Assembly (NCBI GenBank): GCA_016721185.1
Contig: JADKIP010000014.1
Span: forward strand, 620,001-684,000
Length of the DNA stretch: 64,000 nt
Reading direction: 5' to 3'
From: Candidatus Dechloromonas phosphorivorans
Lineage (GTDB): Bacteria; Pseudomonadota; Gammaproteobacteria; Burkholderiales; Rhodocyclaceae
Below are positions 17,231 to 27,218 of the stretch, in pieces. Both the position numbers and the translations under genes were made by a program. Each line of letters starts with the position of its first letter. Position 1 is the first letter of the stretch. The notes under the pieces were generated by a model, which did no database searches, was not told the DNA's origin, and saw only the letters and a program-made list of their open reading frames with translations.

Positions 17231-17575
17231 TTAGTGCCCTGCCAAGGCGCGGACGACGCCGCGGAACAGGTAATCCTTGACCTTCTGCTCCAGCGGCAAT
17301 GCGTCGAAGGGCACCAGGCAGGGATGCTCCCTGGCATCCGGGTTCTTGACCGGGCCGAGTTTCCAGCCTTCGGCCAGCTTCTGCGCCATCCACGCCTGAT
17401 GGCTGGCCTGCGGGCCGGCCTCCGGATCGGCTAGGTGCATCTCGACGACATGCAGCGCGCTCTCCCGCTGCCACTGCGGCGCCTCTTCCCAAGGTAGCTG
17501 GCTGTCATCGCCGAGCGCCTCGCAATAGGCGCGATTCACTTCATGCGCGACGCGGGCGATTTCTTCTTTGGTCAT
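17231..17575 (-). CDS. RyR-domain protein
   Basis: 114 residues consisting almost wholly of one prokaryotic RyR (ryanodine-receptor repeat) domain: EIARVAHEVNRAYCEALGD, PWEEAPQWQRESALHVVE, SHQAWMAQKLAEGWKLGP, HPCLVPFDALPLEQKVKD. The conserved Trp, the SHxxW...GW and the HPCLVP/LP...KD elements are all there. In bacteria such domains are reported next to nucleotide-signalling and conflict proteins and are thought to bind a small ligand. It is divergent from the TIR gene with 137 bases between the starts. This layout suggests a shared promoter region and a shared job. Confidence 0.85.
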   Translation of the reverse strand: MTKEEIARVAHEVNRAYCEALGDDSQLPWEEAPQWQRESALHVVEMHLADPEAGPQASHQAWMAQKLAEGWKLGPVKNPDAREHPCLVPFDALPLEQKVKDYLFRGVVRALAGH

Positions 17576-17712
17576 TGGGCGTCCCTGCCGGAGGAATGTC
17601 GATGGGAGTGCTCATTTTGCCAGCATCCGGCCGGTGGCGCACTGGCAGCACCGGGGCTATGATGGGCGAATCTGCGCCAGACCGGCGTGCAACGATGCGA
17701 AAGAGATCGCCG

Positions 17713-18993
17713 ATGGCCCTTCCCCTCAACAAGCGCGACCACGACATCTTCCTCAGCTACGCCCACAGCGACCGCCCCTTCGTCGAGAAGCTCTATCGCT
17801 GGCTGCAGGAATCGGCCGGGCTGCAGGCTTGGTGGGACGACCGCGACCTCTCGGCCGGCGCGATGCTGGCCACTGAACTGCAACGGGCCATCGAGCGCTG
17901 CCGTGCCGTGCTGCTCGTCGCCTCCGACGAATCGCTGGCGCGCGGCTGGGTGCTCAACGAATACAACGCGGCGATGGACCAGCGCGCCAATTTCCGAGGT
18001 TTTCGCATGGTCGCGCTGCGCATGGGCGACGCTCAGGTCGACGAGCTGATGAAGGGCATTTCGTGGATCGACGTCCCCAACGGCGAGTTCACCGCCGAGA
18101 TCGCGCTGGCCATCCTGCGCGCCCTGCACCCGAGCGAAAACCAGCCTAACCCGGCAAGCTCGCGCGATGTATACGTCAGCGCCTCGTGGCAGTCCCTGGA
18201 TAACGCCAGCGCCAATGCCGTCTGCCGCCACCTGGTTCGCCAGGGACTGCGCCTGATCGGCGATTCGCCTGACCAGAAGGGTTTTGGCGCCGGCAGCCGG
18301 GTCGAGCGCATCATGCCCAGTTGCGGCGCCTTTGTCGGGATCATCCCCTTTCGCGGCGAGGCAGTCGCCACCCCCGGCCAGGGGCCTTACAAGTATTTCC
18401 TGCAGGAGATTGACTTCGCGAGCAGCCTCGGCCTGCCCAGCGTCGTCATCGCCGATCCGCGGGTCAGTCTGGCCGACGGCAGCGACCGGCACTGGCTGCG
18501 CATGGACACCGCAAGTGAAGCGGTGCCCGCCGCCTTGCAAGGCACCCTGAATGATCTTTGGGATCTCTGGCAGAAGCCGAGCCGGCCGCATTACGTCTTC
18601 TGCGCGATGGACCTGGCTTCCGAGGACACCCGCCTGACCGGGCCAGTTCGCCAGTTGATCCAGCTGATCACCTCGATGTCCACCGTCGTCGGTGACGAGG
18701 TGCATAAAGGCAATCCGGAAAACGTCAACGCCGCCGTCCGCCGCGCCGTCTGCGATGCCCTGCTGGTCATTGCCGATCTGACCGACGACAACCTGAACAC
18801 CTGTATCGAGGCCGGCATGGCGCTGGCCACCGGCACCAACCTCGAACTGCTTGCTGCCGGCACCCCGCGGCGCCCGCCCTTCATGCTGCGTGAACGCAAC
18901 ATGCCGACCTACCGCGACCGGATCGAACAGATCGGCCTGATCCACAAGCTCAGCCGGCCGTATCGGCGGCGGGTCATCAACGCCGAGCTGTAG
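17713..18993 (+). CDS. TIR-domain protein with two further Rossmann-like domains
   Basis: 426 residues from the ATG at 17713 (AAGAG 8 bases upstream; the frame opens further, with ATG at 17695 and TTG at 17575). Residues 9-140 are a TIR domain: HDIFLSYAHSDRPF, WWDDRDLSAG, then SDESLARGWVLNEY, whose Glu83 is at the catalytic position of NAD-cleaving TIRs. Residues 150-275 form a second alpha/beta unit (RDVYVSASWQSLDN, SCGAFVGIIPFRG, LGLPSVVIADP). Residues 290-426 form a third, resembling nucleoside-2-deoxyribosyltransferase/SLOG-like folds (LLVIADLTDDNLNTCIEAG). No membrane spans. Likely effector plus nucleotide sensor in one chain, paired with the divergent RyR protein. Function inferred. Confidence 0.8.
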   Translation: MALPLNKRDHDIFLSYAHSDRPFVEKLYRWLQESAGLQAWWDDRDLSAGAMLATELQRAIERCRAVLLVASDESLARGWVLNEYNAAMDQRANFRGFRMVALRMGDAQVDELMKGISWIDVPNGEFTAEIALAILRALHPSENQPNPASSRDVYVSASWQSLDNASANAVCRHLVRQGLRLIGDSPDQKGFGAGSRVERIMPSCGAFVGIIPFRGEAVATPGQGPYKYFLQEIDFASSLGLPSVVIADPRVSLADGSDRHWLRMDTASEAVPAALQGTLNDLWDLWQKPSRPHYVFCAMDLASEDTRLTGPVRQLIQLITSMSTVVGDEVHKGNPENVNAAVRRAVCDALLVIADLTDDNLNTCIEAGMALATGTNLELLAAGTPRRPPFMLRERNMPTYRDRIEQIGLIHKLSRPYRRRVINAEL

Positions 18994-19258
18994 CCTAGCC
19001 TGCCGCGCTCAACCAGCCGCTTCACGCACTTCTGGTGGGCGGTGCTTGATGACGTCGTATCTCGCAGCTATTACAGCATGGCTAAGACTACTTCGAGATA
19101 AGGCAGTTCCTGGCTTACAGGCTCGGCCATGAAGTCATCATTCAGTGGCATGGCACCAATAAAAACTTTCCAAAACCTGATTGGTCAGCGCGTCAAAAGC
19201 GGGTCTTATGCTTTCAGAATCATGATTTAAACCGGTTTTTTCCGCTTCTGTTTCCGTC

Positions 19259-19870
19259 TCAATCTTTGGATAAAACCAGCAACTCGGTATCTGCCGAATA
19301 ATGGACAGTACCAAAATCGTCATACTGGACTGTCACACTCGCTTTGCCGTCCTTTGTTTCCAGGGCCACATGCTTGACCAGTCCATAAACATCATCGGCA
19401 TATTCATGATCCCGGAGAAATGGGCATGATTTCAAATCGACCAGCTCGCCGATTTGAAGGTTTTTGGCCAGGACGTTGATCAAAACCTGGTCAAGCTCCG
19501 GCTCCGTGCTGGTTTCTTTATTGCTGGCGAGTAGCCTGATTTGTTCGGTGAGTTCCGAAGCGGTGGCGTTGCCGCCATCGTCCATGAGTTCGATCATGCT
19601 GCGCAAAATAAGCTCGACGCGCTGGATGGCCTCGACTTCAACCGTGCTGAGTGTCATGGCACCATCCTGGGCTCGCTGCGCCAGGCTGGTTAACGTCGTG
19701 CATATCTGCTGAGTTGATGGATCATTTTCGTCAGCCAGTACAAAGGGAATCGAATCCTGTTTGCTGATCAGATCAATCACTTCTTGAGGAATTTTGTCGA
19801 AGGGCTGCATTTGCTCAAGCGGCTTAATGGTGGGTTCATCTAACAGGTTTAGATTATCTCTTTGTAGCAA
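19259..19870 (-). CDS. Hypothetical acidic protein, 5' end uncertain
   Basis: About 203 residues from a TTG at 19870. The frame continues upstream without a stop to about 19933 and reads like protein (RRYKQLNLAEKNLGWRLLQ), but no ATG is in frame. An ATG with MNSSERP lies one base out of frame close by, so a one-base indel next to the A7 run near 19888 is possible. The protein is acidic and alpha-helical with a long regular middle part (TVEVEAIQRVELILRSMIEL). I recognise no family. It lies in the accessory islet right of the TIR gene, with 265 empty bases between (18994-19258). Confidence 0.6.
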   Translation of the reverse strand: MLQRDNLNLLDEPTIKPLEQMQPFDKIPQEVIDLISKQDSIPFVLADENDPSTQQICTTLTSLAQRAQDGAMTLSTVEVEAIQRVELILRSMIELMDDGGNATASELTEQIRLLASNKETSTEPELDQVLINVLAKNLQIGELVDLKSCPFLRDHEYADDVYGLVKHVALETKDGKASVTVQYDDFGTVHYSADTELLVLSKD

Positions 19871-20062
19871 ACGCCACCCAAGGTTTTTTTCCGCAAGATT
19901 GAGCTGTTTGTAGCGACGGTCTCTCGGAAGAATTCATCCCGCGGCGTTACTATTCTTCTTTTTGTGCGGGTGTTGTGCGCTTTGCTTTTGCCGCACGAAC
20001 ACGCTGGCGCCCGATTTTTGTACCAGCCATGTATGTGAAACTGTCATCAATGGAACGACTCA

Positions 20063-20419
20063 ATGAAATCCCTATCCTTACTTATCGCCGCATTACTAGC
20101 AGTCCCGGTTCATGCATTTGCGGCGGATGCCGTTAAGGTCGACGTCTATCTGGCCGGCCAATTGCAAAACTCGATCTCGCTGGTCGGGCCAAACGCCAGC
20201 GTCAAATTTTCACCCACAGGCATGCCAGGCTCGACCCTTGAATTGCGGCTGATTGCGCCCGAACCGGTCATTATTGAGATGAAAGAAACGCTGGCCGACG
20301 GCAAGGGCGCCGAGGTAATTGGCCGCATCAAAATGCCGACGCCAGGAAGTTCATTCGCTGTTGCGGAGATGAAGGGTGCCAAATTTCACAGCCCCTATGT
20401 TCTGGTAAGACCGAACTAA
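20063..20419 (+). CDS. Exported hypothetical protein
   Basis: 118 residues with a typical signal peptide (SLSLLIAALLAVPVHAFA-AD). The mature part is about 97 residues, beta-rich (VKVDVYLAGQLQNSISLVG; STLELRLIAPEPVIIEMKE) with no cysteines. No known domain is recognised; a periplasmic location is the only safe inference. Stands alone between the accessory islet and the DUF2189 gene. Confidence 0.65.
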   Translation: MKSLSLLIAALLAVPVHAFAADAVKVDVYLAGQLQNSISLVGPNASVKFSPTGMPGSTLELRLIAPEPVIIEMKETLADGKGAEVIGRIKMPTPGSSFAVAEMKGAKFHSPYVLVRPN

Positions 20420-20558
20420 CGACTTTCACAAAATGGCTAATTTGGCGTGATTTTGCGTCGCCCCAAGGTCAATTTCCATTTATTTGATCTGGATTGGAGT
20501 ATCGCTGGCAGGCGTTCGCTAGGCTGGGCAGCTTCTGCCCAACGTCTTCAGGCCTGCC

Positions 20559-21290
20559 ATGATCATCCAGCCTTTTAGCTTCGCCTCTCTGAAACAAGCG
20601 CTTGCCGAAGGCTGGCGAATTGCCAATGCGACGCGTCTCGTCAGCATCGCTTACTCGCTGATTTTCGTGCTGGGCGGGGTGCTGATTATTGGCGGTTTGC
20701 TCGCACAGGGGATGACGCCGTTCGTGATTGCTGCAGCGGGGGCGTTCATGCTGGTGGGGCCGGTGATTCTGGCCGGATTTTTCGGCATTGCCCAGGCTTT
20801 TGAGAGCGGTCAGCGGGTGACGCCCGGCGCCATCCTGGCCGGTTTTCGCAATGCGGCGGGGGCGTTGTGGGCGTTGTCTCTGGTTTGCGGCCTGCTCTTC
20901 ATGATCTTCGTGACCGACGCGGCGATTCTCTACGCTTACATGATTGGCGGGGCGCCGGTCTGGTTGGCTGATCTGATGCCAGCGGCGATGAATGTGGTCA
21001 AGTTCGTCAAATGGGCCGGGGTTTCCGGTTTTGTCGTTGCCTTCCTGCTGTTCGGGATTTCGGCCTTTTCGGTGCCTTTGCTGTGCGAGCGGCGAATCGG
21101 GCTGGTGGGCGCGGTGGTGACTAGCGTGCGGGTTGTCTTCGGCAATTTTACGGTAGCGATTTTTTGGGCTTTTTTCCTGTCGACCGCAACCATTGCCAGC
21201 GTGCTGCTTTTGCCGCTGCTGCCCTTGACTTTGCCCTGGCTGGCCTACGCCAGTCGGGCGCTTTACCGGCAGGTATTGCCCACGGCTTAA
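20559..21290 (+). CDS. DUF2189-type multi-span membrane protein
   Basis: 243 residues with five or six membrane helices (for example SIAYSLIFVLGGVLIIGGLL, FMLVGPVILAGFFGIAQAF). The RIGLVGAVVTSVRVVFGNF motif and the terminal YASRALYRQVLP are typical of the DUF2189/BPSS1780-like family of unknown function common in betaproteobacteria. Inner membrane. It precedes prfC by 63 bases but is probably independent of it. Confidence 0.8.
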   Translation: MIIQPFSFASLKQALAEGWRIANATRLVSIAYSLIFVLGGVLIIGGLLAQGMTPFVIAAAGAFMLVGPVILAGFFGIAQAFESGQRVTPGAILAGFRNAAGALWALSLVCGLLFMIFVTDAAILYAYMIGGAPVWLADLMPAAMNVVKFVKWAGVSGFVVAFLLFGISAFSVPLLCERRIGLVGAVVTSVRVVFGNFTVAIFWAFFLSTATIASVLLLPLLPLTLPWLAYASRALYRQVLPTA

Positions 21291-21353
21291 GGCAACGGTG
21301 TTGCACTGCGGCAAAGGTATAATCGCGACCTTTCCGCTTTCCTGACCGCCGCC

Positions 21354-22928
<1,575 letters not shown>

Positions 22929-22930
22929 GC

Positions 22931-23389
22931 ATGAACGTTCGGGTGCAAGAAGCTGATTTTGACCTTGGCGTCGAGTTGACCGCAGTCAGAGCTGGCGACC
23001 CGCGTGTCGGTGCGCTGGCCAGCTTTGTCGGATTGGTACGTGACATGAATGATGGCGCCGGTGTTTCTGAAATGACGCTGGAACACTATCCGGGCATGAC
23101 GGAAAAGGCGCTGGAGGCCATCGTCGCCGAAGCCAAGGGCCGCTGGGATATTTACAACGCGCTGGTGATCCATCGCGTTGGCCCGCTCAAGCCCTGCGAC
23201 CAGATCGTCCTCGTTGCCGTGACCAGCGCCCATCGCGGCGAAGCCTTTGCCGCCTGCGAGTTCATCATGGATTACCTGAAAACCCGCGCCCCGTTCTGGA
23301 AGCGCGAAGCGACAGCGGACGGCGCGCGCTGGGTTGATGCCCGCGATGCCGACGATTCAGCGGCCTTGCGCTGGAATGTTCCGGCGTAA
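22931..23389 (+). CDS. moaE: Molybdopterin synthase catalytic subunit
   Basis: 152 residues. MoaE adds sulfur from MoaD thiocarboxylate to precursor Z in molybdenum-cofactor synthesis. Marks: GALASFVGLVRD, LEHYPGMTEKAL, VIHRVGPLKPCDQIVLVAV, SAHRGEAFAACEFIMDYLK and FWKRE with its catalytic Lys. It starts two bases after the prfC stop, so it may share that transcript. No other moa gene is in the window. A strong bidirectional terminator follows. Confidence 0.95.
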   Translation: MNVRVQEADFDLGVELTAVRAGDPRVGALASFVGLVRDMNDGAGVSEMTLEHYPGMTEKALEAIVAEAKGRWDIYNALVIHRVGPLKPCDQIVLVAVTSAHRGEAFAACEFIMDYLKTRAPFWKREATADGARWVDARDADDSAALRWNVPA

Positions 23390-23391
23390 AT

Positions 23392-23419
23392 AAAAAGGGA
23401 GGCCGTGGCCTCCCTTTTT
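23392..23419. terminator. Bidirectional intrinsic terminator
   Basis: AAAAAGGGAGGCC-GT-GGCCTCCCTTTTT: a 13-bp perfect stem flanked by A and T runs on both sides, so it works on either strand. It lies between the convergent moaE and 23479-24465 genes and serves both. Confidence 0.9.
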
Positions 23420-23478
23420 ATTTGCTGAGCGTGGCGCCTGATTCAGGCGCTCGGCCGCGGAGTTTGGCGAAACCTGCT

Positions 23479-24465
23479 TCAGGCGGGCAGGGGGGCCGGT
23501 AGCATGGGCGAGCGGCCTGTCGTCAGGTAGGTTTCGCAACGTTCGATGTATTCCCGGGTGCTTTTCGGCATGGGGGTGCGGGCGCGGCAGATGTAGAACA
23601 CCAGGTCGCGGCCATTGCGGATCAGTTGCAGGCCATCGGAAAGGCTGTGGTGCAGCTCGGCGCTATGGCCGACCATGACCGGATGCGGGTGCGGCGTAAA
23701 GTTGGCGAGTCGTTCGGCGGCGGTGACGAGCATGGCCCAGAGATCGAAAATGTCGGGATCGGTACGCAGCGTTTCGGTCTTGATCTTGGCGGCGTTGGTG
23801 AAATCGATAATCGGCGCTGCAATATTTGCGAAGGCCGGAATCTGGGTGAAATTGCCGATCATCGCCTTCGAGATTTTGTCGATGTCACGCATGCTCTGGC
23901 CAATCTTGATGTAGCGGCTTTCGTAAAAATCCTCAACCGGAATCGAGAAGGCGCGGAAGGGTTCGCCCCAGAGTTCGTCGATGCCTTCTTCGCCACTGCG
24001 ATGCAGTACGAAGCGGCCGAGTTCCATGGCTTCAAGCAGGCAATTGCCGCATTCACGCATCAAGGCATCGTCGCTGCGGATTTCGATGCCATCGCTCTGC
24101 AATTCAACCAGTTTACGGAAGATGTCGGTCGCCCGGTTGAAGAGCGCCCCGGCCAGCATGGCGGCCTTGACGCGACGGCGGCCGCTGTCGGTTTCTTCAC
24201 TGTAGGTTTGGCGGGCTTCGGCCAGACGGGTGCCGGGAATATTGAGACCGTGTTCGGTGTGATTGAACAGTCTTCGGGTCAGGGCTTCGATCAGCCGCTT
24301 TTTGGCGTCGAGAGAGTCTGCCGGGACGGGGTAGGTTTTGATCCAGAAGCCATCATAGAAAACGCGTTCCTCACCCGCGATCATTCGGCGCGTGCCTTCT
24401 GGTGGCGGATCTTCGGGATGGGCGGGGATTTCCAAGCGGTGTACGGTATCCATGGCCTGCGGCAT
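23479..24465 (-). CDS. Conserved-looking hypothetical cytoplasmic protein
   Basis: 328 residues, mainly alpha-helical, no signal peptide or membrane span. An ATG at 24453 is an equally good start (MDTVHRLEIPAHPEDPP). Segments such as EERVFYDGFWIKTYPVPADSLDAKK and RELVELQ-like helices give no recognised motif. Codon use matches the neighbours. It is transcribed alone towards the terminator at 23392. I do not recognise a family. Confidence 0.65.
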   Translation of the reverse strand: MPQAMDTVHRLEIPAHPEDPPPEGTRRMIAGEERVFYDGFWIKTYPVPADSLDAKKRLIEALTRRLFNHTEHGLNIPGTRLAEARQTYSEETDSGRRRVKAAMLAGALFNRATDIFRKLVELQSDGIEIRSDDALMRECGNCLLEAMELGRFVLHRSGEEGIDELWGEPFRAFSIPVEDFYESRYIKIGQSMRDIDKISKAMIGNFTQIPAFANIAAPIIDFTNAAKIKTETLRTDPDIFDLWAMLVTAAERLANFTPHPHPVMVGHSAELHHSLSDGLQLIRNGRDLVFYICRARTPMPKSTREYIERCETYLTTGRSPMLPAPLPA

Positions 24466-24656
24466 TTGAGTTCAGCTAACGTTAAGACTTAAGCAAAAGT
24501 CGTGCTGTGCAATTAAAGGCTTCCGACTGCACCTGGCTTTTTCCCAAGGTATTGATTTTTCGAAAATAATCGTCGTCAGCGATCTGCTTGGCAAGGCGTT
24601 TTTGTCGTTCCGTTTTGGTGCATGAAGCACACTTTTGGCGTCACTTCATGGCCCGT

Positions 24657-24682
24657 AAAAAAGCTGCCCTAAATAAGGGCGG
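24657..24682 (-). terminator. Intrinsic terminator downstream of flavodoxin gene
   Basis: Read on the minus strand: GCCGCCCTTATTTAGGGCAGC followed by TTTTTT (stem of seven pairs with one mismatch, written here in parts GCCGCCC / GGGCAGC). It lies about 45 bases after the stop of the 24726-25280 gene, the last of the minus-strand series. Confidence 0.7.
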
Positions 24683-24725
24683 CTAATTATAACGCCTGTC
24701 TGCAGGCGTCTATTCGCGATCCGGA

Positions 24726-25280
24726 TTAGCCGCGAAACTGCGCCGTTATCGTGGCGACGCGCTGGCCGAACAGCTTGGCGGTTTCCAGATCACCCGGCAG
24801 CATTTCAGCCGGGCTGCTATCGGACGGCGACTGGGCCATGGCGCCGCTGAAAGAGCCGACGTAATTGACGTCGTTGCGCTGGGCCGCCTTGGTGTTGGAA
24901 GGCAGCATGCCGGTGCCGACCCAGATGCCGCTGTGCTGCATGGCCAGCGTGAACAAATAGTGCAGCGTCGATAGCTTGTCGCCGTTCATCGTCGCGCTGT
25001 TGGTGAAGCCGGCGAAAACCTTGTCTTTCCAGGCCTGGCCGAACCACTGCTTGCTTGAGGCATCGGCAAATTTCTTGAATTGCCAGCTGACGCTGCCCAT
25101 GTAAGTCGGGCTGCCCATGATGATGGCGTCGGCGGCGTTTAGTGTTTCCCAGCCACCTTCGGGCAGATTGCCTTCGGCGTCGACCGCGACGAGTTCGGCG
25201 CCAGCACCTTCGGCGACGGCTTGCGCCATGCGCAGGGTGTGGCCGTAGCCGGAATGGAATACAACAGCAATTTTGGTCAT
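24726..25280 (-). CDS. Flavodoxin-fold NAD(P)H-dependent oxidoreductase (WrbA-like)
   Basis: 184 residues. FMN-binding loop VFHSGYGHTLRMAQAV at the N-terminus, GSPTYMGSVSWQFKKFADA and the third FMN segment. AGGAG lies correctly before the ATG at 25280; the longer frame to 25343 is not needed. Family members reduce quinones or FMN with NAD(P)H in two-electron steps, protecting against redox cycling. It follows the pirin gene by 28 bases on the same strand; pirins and quinone reductases are often linked in stress responses. Confidence 0.88.
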   Translation of the reverse strand: MTKIAVVFHSGYGHTLRMAQAVAEGAGAELVAVDAEGNLPEGGWETLNAADAIIMGSPTYMGSVSWQFKKFADASSKQWFGQAWKDKVFAGFTNSATMNGDKLSTLHYLFTLAMQHSGIWVGTGMLPSNTKAAQRNDVNYVGSFSGAMAQSPSDSSPAEMLPGDLETAKLFGQRVATITAQFRG

Positions 25281-25308
25281 GTGAATCTCCTGGGAGGTAA
25301 GGTGAAAA

Positions 25309-26010
25309 TCAGGGGGCGAGATCGAAAAACAGGACTTCGGCATCCTGCGCGTTGCTCAGCGTCAGGCTGCTTTCATTGGCGAGCAGAGCGGCATCGCCTT
25401 TTTGCAAATTTTGGCCGTTGACCGCAACCATGCCTTTGGCGACGTGGAGATAGGCCTTGCGGGCCGGATTCAAGGGCAGGGTTGCAGTTTCGTCGGCATC
25501 AAACAGGCCGGCATAGATTGAGGCGTCGGCGTGGATCGTGACCGACCCATCGGCGCCATCGGGTGAGGCGATCAGGCGCAGGCGACCGCGCTTTTCGGCC
25601 TCGGCAAACGTCTTCTGTTCATAGCCCGGCGCAATGCCTTTCTCACGCGGCTCGATCCAGATCTGGAAAAGATGCGTTGCGGCATCCGGCGCATGGTTGA
25701 ACTCGCTGTGCATCACACCACGCCCGGCACTCATCCGCTGCACGTCGCCCGGCGGAATGGTGGTGCCGTTGCCCATGCTGTCCTGGTGCGCCAGCGCACC
25801 GGTGGTGACATAGGTGACGATTTCCATGTCGCGATGACCATGCTTGCCAAAGCCGCCACCGGCTGCAATCAGGTCATCGTTGATCACCCGCAGATTGCCC
25901 CAGCCCATGTGCGCCGGATCGTAATAATCGGCGAACGAAAACGAGTGATAGCTTTTCAGCCAGCCGTGGTCGGCGTAGCCGCGATCTTCGGATTTACGAA
26001 TGGTCAGCAT
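25309..26010 (-). CDS. Pirin family protein (YhhW-like)
   Basis: 233 residues, bicupin fold. The metal-binding His/Glu cluster is visible in the N-terminal cupin: FGKHGHRDMEIVTYV and SAGRGVMHSEFNHA. YhhW-type pirins show quercetin 2,3-dioxygenase activity in vitro; their real substrate is unknown. Part of a minus-strand series with the flavodoxin gene, YceI genes and cytochrome b561 gene, a grouping suggestive of redox or envelope stress. Confidence 0.92.
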   Translation of the reverse strand: MLTIRKSEDRGYADHGWLKSYHSFSFADYYDPAHMGWGNLRVINDDLIAAGGGFGKHGHRDMEIVTYVTTGALAHQDSMGNGTTIPPGDVQRMSAGRGVMHSEFNHAPDAATHLFQIWIEPREKGIAPGYEQKTFAEAEKRGRLRLIASPDGADGSVTIHADASIYAGLFDADETATLPLNPARKAYLHVAKGMVAVNGQNLQKGDAALLANESSLTLSNAQDAEVLFFDLAP

Positions 26011-26039
26011 GGGTGGAGCTCCTTGGATGAAGGTTGCGT

Positions 26040-26618
26040 TTACTGCTTGATGGCTTCGATGGCGATGTCGATGCGGACTTCGTCGCCGACGTTGGGGGCG
26101 TATTTGCCGGCGTTGAATTCAGAACGCTTGACCACGGTCCAGGCATTGGCGCCGATGGCATCCTTTTTCATCATCGGATGCGGCATGGCCTTGTAGGAAG
26201 AAACGGTCAGGGTCACCGGCTTGGTCACGCCCTTCAGGGTCAGCAGGCCTTCGATGGCAACCGGCTTGTCGCCCTCGAACACCACTTTGCTGGATTTGAA
26301 GGTGGCGGTCGGGTACTTGGCGGTGTCGAGGAAATCTTCACCCTGAATGTGCTCGTTGAAGGTGGCGTAGCCGGTATCGACCGATTTCGTGTCAATTTCG
26401 ATGTCGACCGTAGCAGTCTTGGCGGCCTTGTCGAGTACGACCTTGCCGGTCGTTTTGTTGAAATGGCTGAGCTGGGTCGAGAAGCCGAAGTGGCTGTACG
26501 AGAAGCGCGGGAAGGTGTGGGTGCCATCGACCACGAAGGTTTCCGGCGCGGCCAGCGCCGGGGCGGCAACAGCAGAGGCGAGGATGAGGGCGGCGGTGAG
26601 TTGGGTCAGTTTTTGCAT
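26040..26618 (-). CDS. yceI: YceI family periplasmic protein (first copy)
   Basis: 192 residues with signal peptide (LTAALILASAVAAPALA). YceI lipocalin-like beta barrel: DGTHTFPRFSYSHFGFSTQ, GKVVLDKAAKTATVDIEIDTKSVDTG and AIEGLLTLKGVTKPVTLTV. YceI proteins bind long-chain polyprenoids such as ubiquinone-8 in the periplasm. The second copy starts 34 bases upstream, with about 25% identity by eye, and both lie beside cytochrome b561, the usual partner. Confidence 0.92.
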   Translation of the reverse strand: MQKLTQLTAALILASAVAAPALAAPETFVVDGTHTFPRFSYSHFGFSTQLSHFNKTTGKVVLDKAAKTATVDIEIDTKSVDTGYATFNEHIQGEDFLDTAKYPTATFKSSKVVFEGDKPVAIEGLLTLKGVTKPVTLTVSSYKAMPHPMMKKDAIGANAWTVVKRSEFNAGKYAPNVGDEVRIDIAIEAIKQ

Positions 26619-26652
26619 GGTGATTCTCCGTTTTTGGGGGTTGGGGTAAGGC

Positions 26653-27216
26653 TTACTTGCTTGCTGCGGTGATGCGGAATTTGATCAGGACATCATTGGC
26701 GACGATGTCGAACTTGGCCCAGCTGCCTTCGCCAATCGAAAAATCGGCGCGGCGGATGGTGAAGCTGCCGTCGAAGACGCCGCTCTTGCCCTGCGCCGTG
26801 AAGGTGGCGGGGACGACGACATCCTGCGTTTTGCCCTTGATGCTCAACTGGCCGGCAACCTCATAGCGATTGCCGCCGAGCGCCTTGACGCTGCCGGAAA
26901 CAAAACGGGCGGTCGGGAAAACCTTGGTGTTGAACCAGGGCTTGCCGGCAACTTCTTCATCGCCTTCCGACGCGCCGGTATCGACGCTGGCCAGTTCGAC
27001 ATCGAAACTTGCCTTGGCGGCGGTCGGCTTGGCCGGGTCGAAATTCAGCTGGCTGGAAAATCGGCTGAATTTGCCGTCGACCGCAACACCCATCTGCTTG
27101 TAGGTGAAGTTGATGGCGCTTTTGTCGGTTTGAACCTGGTTGTATTCGACGGCGTGAGCCGCGAACGGCAAGGCGAGCGAGCTTGAAATTGCGAGGGCGA
27201 TGGCTAAACGTTTCAT
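26653..27216 (-). CDS. YceI family periplasmic protein (second copy)
   Basis: 187 residues from the ATG at 27216, with GGAG eight bases upstream; the much longer frame to 27621 is antisense cytochrome b561 gene and is rejected. Signal peptide LAIALAISSSLALPFAAHA-V. Family motifs: QTDKSAINFTYKQMGVAVDG, SFDVELASVDTG, GQLSIKGKTQDVVVPA. Its start overlaps the stop of the b561 gene. Likely isoprenoid quinone carrier working with cytochrome b561 at the inner membrane. Confidence 0.9.
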   Translation of the reverse strand: MKRLAIALAISSSLALPFAAHAVEYNQVQTDKSAINFTYKQMGVAVDGKFSRFSSQLNFDPAKPTAAKASFDVELASVDTGASEGDEEVAGKPWFNTKVFPTARFVSGSVKALGGNRYEVAGQLSIKGKTQDVVVPATFTAQGKSGVFDGSFTIRRADFSIGEGSWAKFDIVANDVLIKFRITAASK

Positions 27217-27218
27217 GT

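Noticed and set aside
17205..17236. Short inverted repeat CTAACAA...TTGTTAG, considered as an integron attC site
   Set aside because: GTCTAAC fits one core site, but the partner lacks GTTRRRY, the spacing is far too short, and there is no integrase or cassette array.
17572..18945. 457-residue reverse frame over the TIR gene
   Set aside because: Shadow; the forward frame has recognisable TIR motifs and the reverse has none.
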